A stretch of 64,000 bases of DNA from Diplonema papillatum. Taxonomy: Eukaryota > Euglenozoa > Diplonemea > Diplonemida > Diplonemidae. This document shows positions 21,216-31,366 of the stretch, piece after piece. Every line of letters starts with the position of its first letter. Within the stretch, counting starts at the first letter, position 1. The translations under genes and the position numbers were made by a program. The stretch spans positions 1-64,000 of the forward strand of contig JAPJBO010000397.1 in NCBI GenBank assembly GCA_030068145.1, written 5' to 3'. The notes under the pieces were generated by a model that was given only the letters and a program-made list of their open reading frames with translations, searched no databases and had not been told where the DNA came from.

Positions 21216-22566
21216 AATAAAAAAAAATACTGGGGCTGTGTTTCATCAGAGCTCCCCCGAGATGTGCAAGAAGCCCTCACCTTTTTCCCCACGTGAATTC
21301 GTAGTCCATCGATATATACGCTCGTGCGGTGTTGAGCACGTATCCATTCGAAGCGCGTTCTTGCAATCCCCCAGGTTAAACACGAGGTAACTACGGGAAA
21401 CTGGCCCACATTCGACCACACCACGCGGGCTTCCCGTGTTACTCTATAGGAAGTGCACGTTGCCCGCCGCGGCGCTCTGCTTCGTCACCGTGAGCGCCAG
21501 CGCGAGACGATGTAACACCCTGCCGTTGGATCTGCGCGAAGGGCGGTGGGAGCGCGTACACCGCAGAAAGTGAGCAGAACAGAGCCCTGCAGTGCCTGAT
21601 GGCCTCGGTGGAGGCAGCCAAATCTGCCTGACACGCCTCCACTCAGGTCGATGACCGAATCGTGAGGGCAGAAATGTGGTGGAACGGAGAGAAGATCTCT
21701 CCGTTCCACCACATGTAACGTATCTCGGAGTGCAAATGAGAGGGTTGGTACCGCGTCACATCTAGCTGAGGACAAAAAAAAAAAGATTCAGCACCGCTGC
21801 CAGCTCGTCGGGCACATGTTGTTTGCTTAGTTTATTCTTCTTGCGGCGGGTTTCTTTCGAAAAGGCCGCTTCCTTCTTTCCTGCTCATTCGGCAGTGGTC
21901 GCTGCCTTCTCTGGCAAATCTTCTTTGCCGAACTGGAGGTTGTTTGGTTCGATGAATAAAAGAGGACGATTAGATTATTTCTCTCCTTTCCGAGGCTGGA
22001 TTGCTGTTGACATCCCTTGTGACGACATGTCATTGGCTGCGAAATAACGTTTGCAACTGTCAAGAGTTCGCGCGAAAGAAGTCGTACGAAGCTGGCATGT
22101 GTACAGCCCTGAGAGCGAGGGCGAGAGAGAGAGAGAGCACACATAAAGCAAGTCTAAGGGTGTGAAGTCCCGAGAGCAGTAAGGCGGTCTTCACGCCTTA
22201 GCAGTCCCATGGCCTCTCCCCACCCACCTATATGTGTTCTCGCAGTCATCGCTACCGCGCTGACAATTTCTAGCGTTTATTGTGGTATATTGTGGTATCC
22301 CGGATACGGCAAGCCCCCTAATAATACGCTTCCCGTTCTGCGCAGAGAAAAAGGCTGTGTGCATCTCCTGAACAGGTTTCACGTATATCGCGTGGCATTC
22401 TCTCTACACTGTCGCAAATTGCCGATGATCGGCATTTGTATCTGGGGGGCTGTGTGGCACGAAACTCCAGTACTGCTGCCCCTGAGCGCACCTATGCCCA
22501 ACCCAGGTGGCGTTTCTTTTACTCGCATGCGCGTAATCGCGACTGTCCAATCGGGATTCCGCCTTG

Positions 22567-22695
22567 TTTTCACATTCTGCAGCCATTATTTCAGCCTAAA
22601 CGAGCACTCCGACTATTAGTTCTGGATTTCCGGTGCAGTTTTCACATTCTGCAGCCATTATTTCAGCCTAAACGAGCACTCCGCTGGATTTCCGG
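22567..22695. repeat. Two-copy tandem repeat
   Basis: CACATTCTGCAGCCATTATT with about 45 following bases occurs twice, about 71 bp apart. No gene associated. The surrounding 21400-23600 holds no supported gene. Confidence 0.75.
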
Positions 22696-23639
22696 AGCAT
22701 TGTGGGGCCACCTGAGTGGCTGGGTTCCAGTTTTGGGTTTCTGACGAAACCCGTTTTTTCCGGAAAAAGTGGGGTTAAGAAAGGGTGTGTGTGTAGATGA
22801 GGCGGTTGTCCCAGGCCTTCAAGCGGCCGTCGGCACAAGACAGCTACAACACGACGTGTCCGGTCAGCAGCAAAAGGTTTGCATCAAATTTACGCGCAAA
22901 AAACCCCCGGAATTGCAAGCGAACTTTAACTTAAAAAAAAAATATGGAAAAGCAGTGAACATGCAAACTGCTTGCATACGTTCCTACATTCGATGCTGTA
23001 TGCATACGGATGCGATGTCGTCATGCAGACGCAGTAGGAAGCATGATCGAGTAAACTTTCGAGCTCTTGCCCGTATTTCTCGTATTACGAGGAGCAAACC
23101 CCGGGACCTCGCATAGCTAAATGGAGTTGACGCTGGCAGAGTTCAGGCGGCGGTGATCAGTCCATGATTTTTCTTCCGCCATCGCTCGCGTCAAACTCGT
23201 CGAGGGATCAGAATACAGTCCCCCCTAAATCTATCAGTCTCCAACACGACGAAGCGGGTAAGACAAGCTGCCAACCTGGATTTCTGGAGAGAGCTTCCGT
23301 CAAAAGAAAAACAAGAGGTTGTGTGCTCGAAACAACGTACGAAGCAGGAAGAATCAGGCAGCAACGCTGAGCTTGCAGCGACGTTTCGGGTTTCAAGAAA
23401 AACACGCTCAACGCCGTCCTGGAGGTCAGGGAGCAGGCTCTGACCAAGCGACGACACGCCCGAAAATATGCATTCTCCGAGACCTCCGCGCGCGAAGTGG
23501 CCAACTCCAGCTGTTCACCGATGCTCTGAAGGTCGGGTTGAATGTCAAGAGATACCCAATAACGCAAAATGCTGCGGTACTCAGCGGAGAGAAGATCACG
23601 GTAGCGTGCCGTGTTCAAGCATTGCGGCATTAAGTGTGT

Positions 23640-24060
23640 TTAAGTCTGCGCAACTCACTGAGCATCACCAGCTTCCCGTCTCAACCAGAGAACAAGTTCT
23701 CGTGAGAGACGATGACTTCGCGACGCAGCAGATGCTGAGGCAGGCAACCGAGAGTGAGAAGTGCAAGTGGAAGCAGTCTCCGCGGGGGCCCCGGCGTGTT
23801 GATGGCACTCGGCACGCGTACAAAACGGAGAATATGCATGGCAGCGCCGTTTCCGACGTCACGGCCAAAAAGATGTTCAAAACGGCCCCCGGAGCCGACG
23901 GCTGCAGCCTGCGCAGCTCGCTGAGCTTCGCCATTGTCTCACCCAGAGAACAAGTTCTCGTGGAAAACGACGACTTCAAGATGCAGGGTGCCCGGAAGCC
24001 AAACCCTACAGATGCTGAGGCAGGCAACCGAGAGTGAGAAGTGCATGGAAGCAGTCTCGA
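23640..24060 (-). pseudogene. Decayed copies of the pseudo-metacaspase 3' end
   Basis: Minus-strand frames match the C-terminal half of the neighbouring gene (LSELRRLQPSAPGAVLNIFL, then VTS and IFSV) but with substitutions and frame breaks. Two units are visible by the repeated words CCAGAGAACAAGTTCTCGTG and GATGCTGAGGCAGGCAACCG. They lie directly downstream of the intact gene. Confidence 0.8.
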
Positions 24061-24073
24061 AACTCCCCGAGTG

Positions 24074-25108
24074 CTAAGTAGCCAGCAACTGCTCATCCAC
24101 GTGTTGAAGGTCGAGTTTCGCGCTGGACAGCTCGTCGCGAAGCTCTGCGATGATCGAGCTGAGGTGAAGGCGGCGGTACTCCAAGTCCTCAAGCTTCGCC
24201 ATTGTCGCGTTGAGCTCGTCGAGCGACGGCTGCGGGTGGCGCGGGGGCGCCGGAGTGTTGATGGCACTCGGCACCGCGTACGAAACGGAGAATATGGGCG
24301 GCAGCGCCGTTCCCGACGTAACGTCCAAAAATATGTTCAAAACGGCCCCCGGAGCCGACGGCTGCAGCCTGCGCAGCTCGCTGAGCATCACCAGCTTCCC
24401 GTCGCAGCCGGAGATCCCCACATCACCGTCCGCCTCCTTCGCGAGGCCGCTGTACGAGAACCAAAACGCGTCCGCGCCCGACTTCAGCATCGTGTGCAAC
24501 TTTTTCCGTATCGTGTCCGCCGTCGGCTGCTCGCTGCCGGGCGTATCAGTCAGCAAAGTGACGGATCCGACGCCCCAGCCGCAGTGCTCAAGCCACCGCT
24601 TGATGGATGCCTGAGCCTGGTGTGACCCGGTATTCTGCATGTCCTCCTTGCCCCGTATTTGCTCCACGCCCACCGTCAGCCCGATGCCGACGAGGCCACC
24701 GGAAAATTGGTTGTCGGGCTTGAACAGCATGTCGGACAAGTTCATCTCGCGTGTCGAACTCAGCGACACCGTCCCGGCTGCTTCGGTTGACAGTTGTTGG
24801 TAGACGTCGGCGTAAGACCGTGCGTCGAGGGTCCTCCTGTCGTTGAGCGCGGAGAGGTATTTCCTCTCCGCCGAGACGTCGCGCAGCTGGGTGGTGATCG
24901 TGAACGCGATGTTCACGCCGCGCGCGGCCTCCTTCGACGGCAGCAGCCACGCGTCCCTGCCCTCGGCGTCCGCCGCAGCGCCCCGCCCGAGCGTCGACGA
25001 AGACGCCGTCGCCCGCACGTCCCACGCCCGCGACACTCTCCGCGTCAGCTGCTGCGCGTCCTCCGCGTCCAGGTCCTGCTCTGCTCGCACGCAGAGGCAG
25101 TTCCCCAT
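24074..25108 (-). CDS. Acylated pseudo-metacaspase (catalytically dead caspase-fold protein)
   Basis: 344 residues, single exon, ATG at 25108. The N-terminus MGNCLC has Gly2 for myristoylation and Cys4/Cys6 for palmitoylation, so the protein should sit on a membrane. The caspase-like fold is recognisable: GLVGIGLTVGVEQIRG (strand 1 region) near 137, VTLLTDTPGSEQPTADTIRK near 184, FWFSYSGL near 217, DGDVG and CDGKL, and FLDVTSGTALPP near 260. In active metacaspases the third block reads YSGHG and the last DSCHSG. Here the catalytic His is Leu and the Cys is absent (VT in place of CH), so protease activity is not expected. The C-terminal 60 residues form a charged helix (coiled-coil like). Trypanosoma brucei MCA4 is a known acylated flagellar pseudo-metacaspase; similarity in role is inference. 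Partial copies lie on both sides. Confidence 0.82.
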   Translation of the reverse strand: MGNCLCVRAEQDLDAEDAQQLTRRVSRAWDVRATASSSTLGRGAAADAEGRDAWLLPSKEAARGVNIAFTITTQLRDVSAERKYLSALNDRRTLDARSYADVYQQLSTEAAGTVSLSSTREMNLSDMLFKPDNQFSGGLVGIGLTVGVEQIRGKEDMQNTGSHQAQASIKRWLEHCGWGVGSVTLLTDTPGSEQPTADTIRKKLHTMLKSGADAFWFSYSGLAKEADGDVGISGCDGKLVMLSELRRLQPSAPGAVLNIFLDVTSGTALPPIFSVSYAVPSAINTPAPPRHPQPSLDELNATMAKLEDLEYRRLHLSSIIAELRDELSSAKLDLQHVDEQLLAT

Positions 25109-25119
25109 TTTGACAGCTT

Positions 25120-25600
25120 TTCTACATAAAGGGATGGCGCGGGAGGGGTTTGGTCACTGGCGGCAGTACGATTCTATAAACCCTTTACAGACGGGAGACA
25201 TATTAGCTTGCGCGTACGTGTGAACCCCCTGTTTTAACCACTTACGGACGGAGGGGGAGGAGGGTTATTTGGGAAAAGGGGGGGCTTCACGGCAAACCTC
25301 AGGTATCCGTTGAGAGCTCGGAGCAGGACTTTTGCCCGATGAAGGACGCATTCCAAAGACTTGTGTCAGATATTTCCAATAAAGCAAACGGCGACCACTT
25401 TCGGCCATTCTTTGGCCTCTCACCCGCGAACTTGACACCCGCGAACTTTCTTGATTTAACTACCAATACAGTGGTAGTTCGTCCGGAAGTGGTTAAGTGA
25501 TTTAGCACAGCACGCTGGTGCCATCCGACACTTTTTGATAGTGAAAAGCTAGCTTGTTACCATAAAAAGCCAAACCCCGAGCTGGAGTTCGGACACTAAG
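25120..25600. other. Gene upstream spacer
   Basis: Contains CCTTTATGTAGAAAAGCTGTC (minus strand) just before the ATG, with an AG that could serve as a trans- or cis-splice acceptor. No other gene or repeat recognised. Confidence 0.4.
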
Positions 25601-25644
25601 CCTTCAGAGTGAAGACACGCCAAAAAGGATCAATGTTTGCTGCT

Positions 25645-25912
25645 GCGAAGAGGTGTACTTCCTCTCCGCCGAGACGTCGCGCAGCTTGGTGGTGATCGTG
25701 AACGCGATGTTCACGGCGCGCGCGGCCTCCTTCGATGGCAGCAGCCACGCGTCCCTGCCCTCGGCGTCCGCCGCAGGTCGACGAAGACGCCGTCGCCCGC
25801 GTCCCACGCCCGCGACACTCTCCGCGTCAGCTGCTGCGCGTCCTCCGCGTCCGGGTCCTGCTCTGCTCGCACGCAGAGGCAGCTCCCCATTTTGACAGCT
25901 TTTCTACATAAA
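25645..25912 (-). pseudogene. Duplicated 5' end of the pseudo-metacaspase
   Basis: Copy of the first 80 or so codons and 5' flank, including ATG and the acylation signal (MGSCLC), at high identity. A deletion after the Trp-Asp codons shifts the frame, and the copy ends at the SAERKY codons. The 5' flank word CTACATAAAGGGATGGCGCG is the same as at the true gene. Confidence 0.85.
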
Positions 25913-25914
25913 GG

Positions 25915-26245
25915 GATGGCGCGGGGGAAATGCTTTTGTGAGGAGACGAAGTGTGAGGACATCGAGAAGAAGGACCAGTGTGTTGAGACCTCGTGCCCGA
26001 ACTCTGACGATCAGAAGTGCACGTGGGGTGACTCATCGAAGGAACGGAAGTGCGTCTGTGAGGAGACGGAGACATGCAAGATGTACTCGAAGGAGAAGTG
26101 CATGGAGAATGCATGCCCGCAGGATGAGAAGAAGACGTGCTTGTGGGATTGGGTTTGGTCACTGATGAGCAAATTCGGTTGTGGTGCCGTCAGATATGCG
26201 TCTGTCGCTTGTACCTTTCTCGTGAGGCAGTCTAGCTTCACGTGA
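25915..26245 (+). CDS. Cys-rich repeat fragment, plus strand
   Basis: 110 codons from ATG at 25915. Two imperfect repeats of about 37 residues follow the pattern C-x-CEE-x(2-3)-C...C-x-E-x-x-CP...C-x-W: KCFCEETKCEDIEKKDQCV and KCVCEETETCKMYSKEKCM, each closing with CTW or CLW before or near Trp. Even Cys spacing suggests disulphide-bonded or metal-binding modules of a secreted or surface protein. The ATG lies in the duplicated 5' flank of the pseudo-metacaspase, so this frame starts inside host sequence and runs antisense to that gene. Probably an exon fragment of a larger repeat protein moved here; no family name can be given. Confidence 0.4.
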
Positions 26246-26254
26246 CCGCATTTT

Positions 26255-26752
26255 TTCGATGGAGGGTCTCCCGACTACGGTCCAGCCTGCTTCATGAAAA
26301 GCCGCGTCGACATGTGCCACATGCCGCTGACTCGGGAGATAAAACCTGCACTTGTGGCTCGAAACAACGGCGGAGAGCTTCAACAACAAACCTCCAGTGC
26401 ACCACGTCTAAACAGCACGCAGCGGCAACCAGTCAGAAGGAAAGAGGGCAAAGCGGGTATTACTGATGAAGGAGCCACTCCGAAGCATGACAATCAGTAG
26501 TGACGCATTTTCAATGACGTGAATGGAGGGTGTCCCCCCGACTACGGTCCAGCCTGCTTCATGAAAAGCCGCGTCAACACGTGCCACGTGCCGCTGACTC
26601 GGGAGATAAAACCTCAAAACAACGGCGGAGGGCTTCAACGACAAACCTCCAGAGCACCACGTCTCAACAGCACGCAGCTGCAACCAGTCAGAAGGAAAGA
26701 GGGCAAAAAGCGGGTATGATGAAGGAGCACTCCGAAGCATGACAATCACGTA
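26255..26752. repeat. Two-copy tandem duplication of about 265 bp
   Basis: CGACTACGGTCCAGCCTGCT through CACTCCGAAGCATGACAATC occurs at 26271-26490 and 26539-26747 with indels. No protein family recognised in either copy. Confidence 0.85.
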
Positions 26753-27185
26753 GAAGGCGAAGAACTTGAAAACGCAGTGCGGTGTCTTTTCTGCCGGATC
26801 GGGCGAGGGGAGGGTGAGGGGGGACGAGAGACAACAGAATGACGAGTAGCAGCGGGCGCGCGGGGCAAGTCTGCTTTCACGTTTTGAAATTCTTTTACTC
26901 TCTCACGGAGGCCCCCGGCCGTGCCGACCTGCACATCTCGGTCGGAAGAGAGGGGGCTACAGAATGGCGGCAACAACAACAAAAGGGAAAGGAAAAAAAG
27001 AAGGGAACCCCCCGGAACATAACGGCAGCCACTACACACTCTGTAGAACGAACTCCTGCCCTCTGGTGCGTCGGATCCCTTCCGCTTTGTTCGGTCAGCC
27101 GCGTAGCTGGTGCGTACGGGTGGATGGTCATGGCCTAAGTAGGGTGTCGTTCCAAATGTAAAGACAGGGTCTGCATGATGCGCAC

Positions 27186-27420
27186 GACAAGTATGTGGTG
27201 ATCGTACAAAGTAGAACCCTGTATTGCACAAGTATATTGGTGATAGTACAAAGTAGAACCCTGTATTGTAACGACAAGTATGTGGTGATAGTACAAAGTA
27301 GAACCCTGTATTTTAACGACAAGTATGTGGTGATAGTACAAAGTAGAACCCTGTATTGTAACAACAAGTATGTGGTGATAGTACAAAGTAAAACCCTGTA
27401 TTGTAACGACAAGTATGGAC
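27186..27420. repeat. 45-bp minisatellite, about 5 copies
   Basis: The unit contains GTGATAGTACAAAGTAGAAC, CCTGTATTGTAACGACAAGT and ATGTG. The length is a multiple of three, so frames on both strands remain open; this is not taken as a gene. Confidence 0.9.
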
Positions 27421-27573
27421 GGAGCAGAGAACTGTATTGTAAAGACAGGTACGATCCAGAGCGAAGAAGCGAAATACGTGGTTTGTTGCACTCTTCTGAG
27501 AGCAGCAGCGGCTAGCAACCTGTCCTCCCGGGATACCCCCATAGGAGAAACACTTAGTACGGGGTCCTCTTTT

Positions 27574-27655
27574 GTTTGTGCACTGCTTTGGTAAGTTTCA
27601 AGTGGCACGCTGCCAACTTCCTGTTTTTAGTACCGAAAATGCATTGTTAACACAA
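27574..27655 (+). repeat. Hairpin repeat E, copy
   Basis: ACTGCTTTGGTAAGTTTCAA, GCACGCTGCCAACTTCCTG and AATGCATTGTTAACACA. Opposite orientation to the copies at 20.4 and 20.9 kb. Confidence 0.75.
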
Positions 27656-28484
27656 GATACCCCCCCTGACGCACCGCTTTCCTCCTTCCCTTCCCCAGCG
27701 CTTCCGGCAGACGCTGGCGCCAGCTACCGGTTTTCTTTTTTTTTTCCTTTTTTTTTCCCCCGTTTTTTTGAGTGATACTTCGCTTTTCTTTCTTTCGTTG
27801 GGTGGTTCCTGAAAACGTGAAAACGGATGCCGCGGGCCCAAGGCGGCCACAGTGCCTCGAGAGCTCGGTCGGTGGTTTACAACGTGGTAGTACGGATCCG
27901 ACTTGCCCCGTGCGGTGCTGCAAGGAAGGTTCCGTTCAGGGTTTGCTTGCGCGCACTCCCTTCAACGGTGTGAAGAATAGTACGCTGCCATCGGACGGTT
28001 TTTGCTCTTGACAAATTAACACTTGTCAAGACACAACAACAACAAAAAAAAACGTGACTCGCGAGCCAGTATTCGGACCTTTTTTTCAGGACCACCATTT
28101 CTCGGGGTAGAAAGTCTCACTGGAAACTTCAAGGGAGGGCTAGGTGGGATGAGCGAAGAAGTCCGCCCGTAAGGAGGGCGATTCTCCCTTTGTAGAGCGC
28201 ACGACGTTGTTTCTGGGGCCGTTCCCCTCTTCGCGTTATTACTTCTTCCTTCTTTTTTTCGACCGCGGTGAGCCTCCTTCGCTTGATGGCTTTCAAACGC
28301 GTTGTTTCAGCTTGCACTCACGACACCGAGACTGGGCGCCTTGCCGTGCACCGGTGCATTCCCGCCACAAGGACGTGTGCGTGTGCACAGATATCCATTT
28401 CGAGATGCGCAATACACCCACCTATTGAATGACAGAGGTGACACGTAGTAGCCTGACACGGTTAAGGTGGGAGTTTGAAAGAAC

Positions 28485-28800
28485 GTGCTTGGAATGGGTA
28501 TGTGCTCAACACCGCACTGGTCCCGGCTGCGCCGTGTTTCGGTCCTTTAAGCCACGGACACATAAAGCGGACCATCATCAGCGCGGAACCTGAGTGTCTG
28601 CAGACAGGACTGCGGTGTGAGTCTGGTTTGTCAGGCGGCTGCTCGTAGCTCGTCATAGCCAGGACCACCCGTGCTACTAGAGCAAAGGCGAATCCGTCAC
28701 GGGGAGAAGGCCCCTACAACCGTGTCTGAGCAATCAGTTAAAAACTCAGGGCACTCGCCCTGATTGTGACTGCGACTCGCTAGGCAGCCCTGACTTGTCT
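28485..28800 (+). repeat. Dispersed repeat A, long copy
   Basis: Extends beyond the core into GCTACTAGAGCAAAGGCGAA, GGGGAGAAGGCCCCTACAAC and TTGTGACTGCGACTCGCT. Paired with the copy at 28975, giving a roughly 320-bp full-length consensus. Confidence 0.85.
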
Positions 28801-28974
28801 TCTTTTTACGGTGGCAATCTGCGAAGTAAACTCCGCAGAGCACAGTGGACATGGGGTTGCCGTGTGCAGCACCAATGGTTGAAGTACCAAAAGGAAAAAG
28901 AGTGCGAGGAAGTGATCCTGCGTGCTGAGGGCAGCAAGTCGCGTTACGCGAAGTACCCTACTGGGAAGGGGGGA

Positions 28975-29270
28975 TTGCAAGAAAATGCTTGGAATGGGTA
29001 TGTGCTCAACACCGCACTGGTCCCGTCTGCGCCGTGGTTCGGTCCACATGAGGCGGACGATTCATCAGCGCGGAACCTGAGTGTCTGCAGACAGGACAGC
29101 GGTGAGTCTGGTTGAAAGCGGCCATTCATAGCTCGCCACAGCCAGGACTGCCCGTGCTACCAGAGCACAGGAGAATCCGTCGCGGGGAGAAGGCCCCTAC
29201 AACTACGTCTGAGCAAACAGTTAAAAACACAGCCCCCCATGATTGCGACTGCGACTCGCTGCATAAGGTG
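28975..29270 (+). repeat. Dispersed repeat A, long copy
   Basis: Second long copy. It shares the whole extension of the 28485 copy, but with a deletion of TTTAAGCCACGG in the core. Both carry GAGAAGGCCCCTACAAC and GCGACTGCGACTCGCT. Confidence 0.85.
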
Positions 29271-29399
29271 AGAGAGACGGGGATGATGGCACGCAGGTCT
29301 GCGGCAGTAGCCGAGGGCGCCTTCCAGGAGCCCCGTTCTTCCGACCTTTTCTCGTTCGTTCAAAGATACGCCGCCCGTTTTGTCGCCGTTTGTTTCTTG

Positions 29400-29505
29400 C
29401 TGAAGTTCGCCTGAGAACCCGTGGTTTTGAAGCCTCCGGATGGGTCCTTTTTAGAGCTAAAGTTCGCTTGAAATTCCGGGGGTTTAGGGTCTCCGTGTGA
29501 CCGTT
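29400..29505 (+). repeat. Two GTTCGCTTGA motifs in tandem
   Basis: A diverged copy (GTTCGCCTGAGAACCCGTGG) at 29404 is followed by a well-conserved copy at 29452-29505 that is almost identical to 8882-8932 and 58350-58402. Confidence 0.8.
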
Positions 29506-29683
29506 GTTAAACGGGTTCTCGTAGAGCAAGAAAGGACTATATAGCTACGGGTTCCTTTTTTTTAGTACCCCCAGGCATCTTGTTAAGAACCATCCATCCA
29601 TCCATCAGCCGGCTGACCCCCCCCCCTCAGGCTATTTTCACTGTGGAGGGGGGAGACGCTACCTGTCACACTCTAAGGTGGTC

Positions 29684-29825
29684 ACCACGGTGGGCGGTCA
29701 GAAAAAAAAAATTTTTTTTTTGCCCCAAATACCCCAAATACCACACTTTGGAAAAATTTTGTGGGCCCACTTTTGGCAGGGAATTTTGACCATTTCACCT
29801 TCGAGAATTTGACCACCCAGCCTCC
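29684..29825. mobile_element. Possible MITE with GGTGGGYGGTCA ends
   Basis: GGTGGGCGGTCA on the left and TTTGACCACCCAGCC on the right are approximate inverted repeats around A/T-rich palindromic sequence (A10 followed by T10). End definition is weak. Confidence 0.35.
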
Positions 29826-29914
29826 AAGGCAACTGCATGCACTGTAGAGGGGGGGGGGGTCTGGTTTATCCGGCCATCCGGCCAAAGTGGCTGATCCTTA
29901 ACAAGAGCGCTGAG

Positions 29915-30016
29915 TACCCCCCCCCCCGTGCATAAAATGGATGAATAATTCGGGTTTTGGCGTATCCATCTTAATCAAGGGGGTTTGGCTATCCATCTTA
30001 TGCACGGGGGGGGGTA
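29915..30016. mobile_element. 102-bp MITE with near-perfect terminal inverted repeats
   Basis: The left end TACCCCCCCCCCCGTGCATA and the right end (reverse complement) TACCCCCCCCGTGCATAAGA pair over about 25 bases and continue ATGGAT. TA at both ends fits a TA target-site duplication (Tc1/mariner-like or similar). Too short to encode a transposase. Confidence 0.8.
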
Positions 30017-30019
30017 GGT

Positions 30020-31150
30020 ACAGAAAATGTATCGTGTGCGCAATTATTTGGTGAGGTATTTTGGTGCGGGTCCATGCCCAAGCCTGCAGATGTCCCTTTA
30101 TAGAATCCTATTTTGGCGTCATTACCGTTTGGCGTTTTGGTTTTGAGGAAATGCCAAACAGTGTGTGCAGAAGTCCTGTTTCCCATACACGGGGCAGTGC
30201 TTTTCTTCGCCCAGCGCAAGGAGGAGACCCTGGATCCAATGCCACTCTCGCACGACGTGCAAGGAAGACGCAAAACTCTGACAGGAACGCGGCGGAAGGT
30301 GAGCGTGGCGGTGAGGGCGGGTCCGTAGGCGCCTTCCGGGAAAAGGATCGCGCCTCCAACCCGCGAACACCGCAATTGAGCGGAAGACTTCCCGAGAGAA
30401 GTAGAAGAAGAACAGGGGAGGGGGTGCGGGAGTAATTTATCTGTGTGGAACTGGAGATGAAGATTAAGGCAAAACAAGGTGCAGACGAAGAAGAAGACGA
30501 AGAAAAAGAAGCACCTGGGGGGGGCGCAAGAGCGTTCACGGTTAACCGCGGCATGCCGACGAGTTCGCTCAGTGCCGCGACCCCCTTCCGCTCTGCCCTG
30601 TGGCTGTCCGTCTCTACGGGATCGTGTTCAGCGCAAGCGCCAAGCCCCAAGGTACGCATCAAGCCACGCCTTGATGCTTTGGTTTGGGAAATCGGTCGAC
30701 CCTCGGCCTGCAAGTGGCTCTGCAGAACCACCGAACACGTGAAGCTTGACACCCGTGCAGCAGCCCTTACCCGGTACTCTTGTGCTGCAGATCCCGCAGC
30801 TGTCCATGCCTATCTGTGGCGGACGGGGACAAAGGTGAAGGCTACCTACCGCGCGGGCGGGATTGAATGGTTCGAACGTTTTGCGACACGCATCTTGTTT
30901 GAGGGAGCTCCAACCCGGAATCCAGGCTTGATTTGAATGGGACGAGATACTTCTTTTGAGTACCTGAAGTTCCACCCTGACCCCAAAATGCATGTGGTTC
31001 CGTGTTTTCTACCGGGGGTTTTCTTTTTTTTTTTTCGAATGATGTTGCGGATCGCTCGATATGCGTTTTTCATCAAACTAGGACTTTTGCACCACGGATG
31101 GCACAGTGCACCCGCAAGTGCGGGGTGGGCAAAAAATGAGGATCTTCCGG
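30020..31150. other. Spacer with overlapping frames, no gene recognised
   Basis: Frames of 120-210 codons overlap on both strands (30061-30936), none with a domain or consistent GC-rich third positions. Not annotated as a gene. Confidence 0.4.
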
Positions 31151-31164
31151 CCAGTTTACCTGCA

Positions 31165-31366
31165 TTTACACACGCCCTGCACTACGAAGACTACGAGAGT
31201 GGGCTCGGTGAGAAGTGTGCAGTCCGGCGCAGCTGCTTGGGCTCGCGCGAAGCGGTTTGCCACCAGGAGCCCGGCGGTGACCGTCCACGCGAGCGCGGCG
31301 CAGGCGGAGAAGCCGACACTTCCTGTCGACACGCGACGCACTTAATATGACATCGTATAAAACATA
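31165..31366 (-). pseudogene. Third partial copy of the MFS gene 3' end
   Basis: The minus strand retains the VGFSACAALAWT and LLVANRFARAQAAA codons of the transporter's last membrane segment, with substitutions, and ends in the flank ACATCGTATAAAACATA, where a transposable element is inserted. Confidence 0.8.

Noticed and set aside
27128-27515. Repeat proteins in the 45-bp minisatellite on both strands
   Set aside because: Open on both strands because of unit length; no start context or conserved domain.
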